64,000 bases of DNA from contig NW_006763147.1 of NCBI RefSeq assembly GCF_000264905.1, forward strand, positions 983,709 to 1,047,708, given 5' to 3'. Positions 59,811 through 64,000 of this stretch are shown here, in pieces (position 1 is the stretch's first letter; each line of letters opens with the position of its first letter). The position numbers and the translations under genes are program-made. This DNA is from Stereum hirsutum FP-91666 SS1 (Eukaryota > Basidiomycota > Agaricomycetes > Russulales > Stereaceae). Below the pieces are notes generated by a model, which was not told the DNA's origin, made no database searches, and saw nothing but the letters and a program-made list of their open reading frames with translations.

Positions 59811-60815
59811 ATGGAATACTACACGAGACGGCCAAATGCGAATTTTTCGTCTATCACGTCCAACCCTTCGCGGTCAGCCTCTGACGCTTCTGTGGAACTT
59901 GAAGACGATGCTTTAGCAGCTGCATTCGAGCAATCCATGTATCTCTTCCCCAATCCGCCATCTGCACCACCCAGTCCCGCACCGTCGTCCTCACGCGCAT
60001 CAGCATCAGCCGCCATATATTCACCTCCTCTGAGTCTCTCAGTGTCTAGAGAACGAAGCCTGACAGAGAGTTCTGGTGCTACTGGTACGACCAGTGCGGG
60101 AGAGTGGGAAGATGTAGGCACGCCATTGAGCCTGAGGCCTAGCGATGGCGGGTCGCCTGTACCTGACTCTCACGGGCAAGGATTGTTGGACAGAAGTGAT
60201 TGGGATTGGTCGCCTATGGATGAGGCAGAGGCTTCTATGCTGGAGGAGCAGATAGTGAGGGCGAGCAGGTGGGATATGGCTGCTGCGTTGCGCAGGAGAG
60301 TGGATTCCTTAGGGGATGCAGAAGCGAGGCGCAGAGCTCAACTGCAACTTCAGCAATCATTGCAGTCACAGCAAGCTGTGGAGGGAAGGCTGGACTCGCG
60401 AAGGATATCCTATGTTCGCTCGAGAACAACGTCGACGGTGACCACTCATGGCCCGACGCCACTCGGTCCTACGCCACACCCGCGAATATATATTCCGCTT
60501 CTGTCTTTCTTCGCCTCGCTCCTCTCTCTCGACAGTTCGACGCTTCACTTGTTATCGCATACCCCCGCGCACTCTATCTTGTTTCCTGGATCCTCGATTG
60601 TCGGGGACAGTTCACCTGGTGTGGAGGACCCTGGTTGTTCACACGGACTCGGGAGCTTATTCACACCCGCGAGTGAGCGGACGTCGGTCAAGGAGGGACT
60701 CAATGTCGTTTGTGATCAGGATATCGTGCCTTCCAGCCCTTTCTTGATTTCTCCGTTCAGCTTGAGAAGTATCTTCGGGACGGCCAAGGTGATCTGGCCA
60801 GGAGAGCGGACTTAG
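59811..60815 (+). CDS. Unknown Ser/Ala-rich protein, single exon
   Basis: A continuous frame of 334 residues starts at ATG 59811 and ends with TAG. The first 120 residues are low complexity, rich in Ser, Ala and Pro. A conserved-looking acidic block follows (DWDWSPMDEAEASMLEEQIV), then an amphipathic Arg/Gln-rich helix (RRAQLQLQQSLQSQQ) and a hydrophobic stretch (IYIPLLSFFASLLSLDSSTL) that could be a membrane segment. No known domain was recognised. The composition and length favour a real gene over chance, but no intron or homologue backs it. A second, longer plus-strand reading is not supported. Confidence 0.5.
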   Translation: MEYYTRRPNANFSSITSNPSRSASDASVELEDDALAAAFEQSMYLFPNPPSAPPSPAPSSSRASASAAIYSPPLSLSVSRERSLTESSGATGTTSAGEWEDVGTPLSLRPSDGGSPVPDSHGQGLLDRSDWDWSPMDEAEASMLEEQIVRASRWDMAAALRRRVDSLGDAEARRRAQLQLQQSLQSQQAVEGRLDSRRISYVRSRTTSTVTTHGPTPLGPTPHPRIYIPLLSFFASLLSLDSSTLHLLSHTPAHSILFPGSSIVGDSSPGVEDPGCSHGLGSLFTPASERTSVKEGLNVVCDQDIVPSSPFLISPFSLRSIFGTAKVIWPGERT

Positions 60816-61186
60816 ACTGTGGTGTGGGGATCGTCGGACAATATTCATTAGACTGCATCGGACTTTTTTTCACACTTATGATGCTATCGTCTCATTGGAA
60901 GTCGGCTGTTAAGGTCGCTGTTATATCTTGCTTCAGTGATGTTATTGCCCGGTGGTCTGTATCCTGCAGCTATACCATCATCTGCTGTCTCATCATTCTC
61001 TCACTTCTGTTCAACCTGTGTATCACTAGATGTGTAAGGTATCACTGTCATAGTCTCGTTTCGTTTGATGGATCCCTGCTCAATACACGTAGAATACAAA
61101 ATCCTCGCTTTCACCAGATGACTTGCAGCCAAATACATCAAAAGATACAATGTACATAGATCTGATCTTACCCATACACCTACATC
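60816..61186. other. Intergenic region between convergent genes
   Basis: 370 nt between the unknown gene and the ALKBH1 stop codon. Nothing recognised. Confidence 0.45.
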
Positions 61187-62890
61187 CTAGCCTTTTATCT
61201 CGTCTAATTGAGCTCGAGTAAGATCTAAAGCGGGGTCGAACCCCTTCGGGAACACCTGCCTCACGTTCACGTTTATTCGGGTCGTCTTCATATACTCCGC
61301 ATATGGTGCCCAGTCCCCATCACCGTCTTCGTTCCAGTTCAGCGCTGGTGAAGAAGATGAAGGGTCGTAAGCAAGATGTTCTGGGAGGGAGTTTTCCAGT
61401 ATCCGTGGGACGCCTGTAAAATGGAACCGTAACCGACAAAGTCAGTCTACATTTGAGCAGTCAGGCTTGAGAGAATCGGACCATGATATGCTCTCCGACA
61501 TGCTGGGCCTGACATGATGAGGACATCGCCTGATCTGAGAAGGACGGGTACGGGCTCTACGTCGCGGGTAAGACCTCCTATAAGGAACACGGCAGCGTTC
61601 CCTAGTCTACATTTTATGCGGATGATCGTCAATATTAGGTTCACCCGCGAAACCCAGACAATCCAAAGTACACATACGATATCGAGACTAGAGGCGATGT
61701 GGCGCAAACTTCTGACCGATCGACGTGGCCCATCAAAGTGTCCTTTGTCTGGTAAAAGTTCACGATACCTGCGTCTGGCTCTGTGTTGTGCATTAATTCA
61801 GCGTGTTCGGCATAGGACTCAAGAGAAAATATCCGGCGTACCGTAACTATCCGTCCACGTATGCCAATCCTGTTCACCGTCGCCCCAGCCCTCACCACTG
61901 GCCACACCGGATACGTCTCCGGCAAAGACCTCTTCCCATTTAACACCTTCCACGGCATGCTTACAGAGGTCCCTCACAGTATTTCCGACCTCTTGTTTTC
62001 CTTTGCTAAAGTCGTATTGCTTCGTTCCCCAATGGTAGAACCATCCGATATTTGCCCATCGAAGTTTCGGGAGTAACGAGGATGTTGACAAAGGAGGGAC
62101 CGTGGGGGAGGGAGCGTAAGGAAACTTTTCAGCGGAGGTGAGAGATTGAAATGTTGAGGGAGAGGCGGGAGTGTTGGATATCAAGGTGCGAGGACCCGGT
62201 GGCGAAGAAATTGTCGGAGCAGCGGATGGTGTGGCTTGCAACGAAGTCGAGGAATCAGAGGATGCCCGGGGTTGAATAATTTGCTCGGGCCCAGCATTAT
62301 GAAGATCACGAATATAAGCGTTCCAGAGACCTTTTCGAGGAAGGATATAATGCGTGTCGAGGTTGGTCTCATTTGGTTGTCGAGCATGATCGCGAAGAGA
62401 CCACTGAACGAGAGTCCTCTGCTCGTCATGCGAGATGAAAGACGGAAGAATGACAAGACCTGTATTAATTCAGGGCCCTAGCATACGTTAGTCAGTATTC
62501 TCTACCCATGAGTGCACTGCATCACCCACCTGGAATCCTTGACAAAATATACGCCTTCCTCCCGCTCCCCGCTCCAGCGAAACTGACCTCCCTGTATCCA
62601 ACATTCGTGCCTTCAAGCCCGCCTTTCCAGTGACCCTTTCTGATCTCATCCTCCATTTTCTCATCCAAGAGTGCCAAATCCAGTACTCCTGAGAGATCGG
62701 GCGGCGGAAATTTAGCTTTGTACTTTTTCTCTGCGGCGCGGAAGGGAGTCCATTGATCTTCAATGTCTTTCGGGCGGTTCCTTGTGGATTTAAGGAACTG
62801 ACGGCGAGCTCTCTTATAGGCTGGAGATGTGAAGTTGGCAGTTGCTGAATTGCTTTGTACCGGTTGTGATGAAGGAGTAGCCAGTGTCAT
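61187..62890 (-). CDS. ALKBH1-type Fe(II)/2-oxoglutarate dioxygenase
   Basis: This is an AlkB-family oxygenase closest to ALKBH1, an enzyme of tRNA and DNA demethylation. The first iron ligands are HVD at 61719-61727, within LMGHVDRSEVCATSPLVSIS, a near-copy of the HVDxSE context of ALKBH1. LGNAAVFLIGGLTRDVEPVP follows, then GDVLIMSGPACRRAYHGVPR with the second His, and TRINVNVRQVFP with the 2-oxoglutarate-binding Arg. A typical WFYHWGTKQYDFSKGK block precedes the core. The N-terminal half is basic then Ser/Pro-rich. Several short introns separate the parts. ATG 62890 (MTLATPSSQPVQ) is preferred; the frame is open upstream to 63040. The stop is TAG 61187. All catalytic residues are intact. 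Confidence 0.88.
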
Positions 62891-63147
62891 GGTAGTGGAT
62901 GAGACAAAGCAGTGTGGCGCTGGAAGCAGGGGCAAATAGAAGTGGCGTGTCAATGAGGTCAAACCCAAACGGGGCGACGATGGATGTAGATCTATCTTGC
63001 TCTTGACTTCCACCTTCCGGTCCCCAAGAACACTCATCATCCACTGGCTTTATCTCTATTGCTCGTAGATCACGTAGCGCAACATCATCAAGTGCTATAA
63101 CACGATGACCTCCACCTTTTCACGGTAAGGCGTTCACTCGTTTCTCA
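62891..63147. promoter_or_regulatory. Divergent promoter region of ALKBH1-like and F-box genes
   Basis: A 257-nt gap between divergent start codons; no distinctive element seen. Confidence 0.4.
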
Positions 63148-64000
63148 ATGTCCGTTGCGTCTTACGACATGCCCGTGTTCTCAGTGAGGATTTTTGGCAG
63201 GAAGCGAGAATCTCAAGAATTTGCCCGCTCTTCGAGGGCGCTGGTAACCAGTCAGAGCTCATAATTAAAGCTTGTGATGACGAGATTGCCATGGCCCAAG
63301 CGTACATCCAGGCCATCAGCGCTCGTCGCAATGCCTTGCTTCCCGTCAACCTACTTCCGTCAGAGATCATTGGGTCTATCTTTTCTCAACTTCTTCCTGT
63401 AATCAAAGTGGAGAACCAACACGATCCAGCTTACGACGACACCGCCAACGAAATAGCTTCAGCAACACGATCCATCATCGCCGCTTCCCATGTTTGTCAG
63501 TGCTGGCGCGCCGTTTCAGTAGGAGTCTCCGCTCTGTGGGCGGTTCTCTGGATGGGTAATGGGCCATGGATGCGCGAGATGATCAGACGTTCCAACGATG
63601 CGCCTCTCACTATCATACAGGATTCTCGATGGGCCCACCATCCATTCCGAGTGTCACGAGGATTCATAGAAAATCCTCGCTCTGTACATGTAGACTATCT
63701 CGAGTCCATCTCTGCCGACCTATTTCGCAGCAAACAGCCGAAATATCTATGTGTAGAGGCTCCCCAGACCGGTGGTACGTCGAACTTCGAAGAGTTCATC
63801 ACACGAGCCGCTCCTCGTCTCGAAACTCTGGTGTTACATGCTATGATATCGGACGGCGATCGTGGCGCAATGTCTATTCCTCGGGATCTCCTTGGAAGAT
63901 GCGCCCCAGCATTGACGACCTTGGTCATCAGGGGCTCTTTTACCCATGAAGCCCTATGGACATCGCCTGTCCTTAGCGGGCTTACTAGTCTCACACTATA
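63148..64000 (+). CDS. F-box protein, 5' part (cut by window end)
   Basis: The first exon (ATG 63148 to about 63183) encodes MSVASYDMPVFS. An intron of about 64 nt with donor GTGAGG and acceptor ACCAG joins in phase 0 to SELIIKACDDEIAMAQAYIQ. This leads into the F-box: LLPVNLLPSEIIGSIFSQLL, then SHVCQCWRAVSVGVSALWAV. The layout, with a helix (IQAISARRN) just before the F-box, is the common fungal one. The Leu-rich part continues past the window end with no stop. Function should be substrate selection for an SCF ubiquitin ligase. If that intron is wrong, ATG 63282 (MAQAYIQ) would be the alternative start. Confidence 0.8.

Noticed and set aside
1..64000. tRNA, rRNA, CRISPR or transposon
   Set aside because: I looked for B-box-like motifs (for example near 44343), long repeats, terminal inverted repeats and reverse-transcriptase or transposase motifs and found none that hold up.

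Overview
This window is a gene-dense stretch of a filamentous basidiomycete nuclear genome, most likely a mushroom-forming Agaricomycete. The evidence is direct. Almost every gene is split by many short introns (about 50-90 nt) with GTGCGT, GTACGT, GTTCGT or GTAAGT donors. The proteins are typically eukaryotic and fungal: RPL17, a TORC2 Rictor/AVO3, RAD50, Cdc123, a delta-12 desaturase, PET127, RPN13, a PPWD1-type cyclophilin, fungal F-box proteins and a fungal GST. No tRNA, rRNA, CRISPR array or transposon was recognised. Gene models were spliced by hand from reading frame, splice sites and family conservation, so internal exon borders are less certain than gene identities.

Left part (1-11 kb): the N-terminal part of AMP deaminase (cut by the window edge), a small secreted HsbA-like protein, ribosomal protein RPL17, and a large Rictor/AVO3 homologue.

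Accessory block (11.9-27.1 kb): an extended SDR reductase with an inferred GC-AG intron, a glutathione transferase, an F-box protein, a decayed second copy of the transferase, Cdc123, an oleate desaturase, and two tandem SDR reductases closely related to each other. The three SDRs and the intact GST have TATA boxes 75-115 nt before the start codon. The broken GST copy has none. This looks like an inducible xenobiotic or aromatic-compound metabolism neighbourhood, but that role is inferred.

Middle (28-44 kb): a CK1-like kinase whose catalytic-loop Lys is Gln and whose tail carries a two-copy repeat; a membrane-anchored GT64-like glycosyltransferase with a discoidin-like tail; a GNAT acetyltransferase; a very small SCOC/SLO1-like coiled-coil protein; RAD50 with intact ATPase and zinc-hook motifs; and a universal stress domain behind a long disordered region.

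Right part (45-64 kb): a thimet-oligopeptidase/saccharolysin M3 peptidase, PET127, an ARL8-like GTPase, RPN13 and PPWD1 sharing a 159-bp divergent promoter, a DUF4504/C1orf74-like protein, an unknown Ser/Ala-rich protein, an ALKBH1-type dioxygenase, and the start of another F-box protein cut by the window end.

No clearly new multi-gene system stands out. The best leads are the altered CK1-like kinase with its repeat tail, the decaying GST duplicate, the glycosyltransferase-discoidin fusion and the inferred GC-AG intron.
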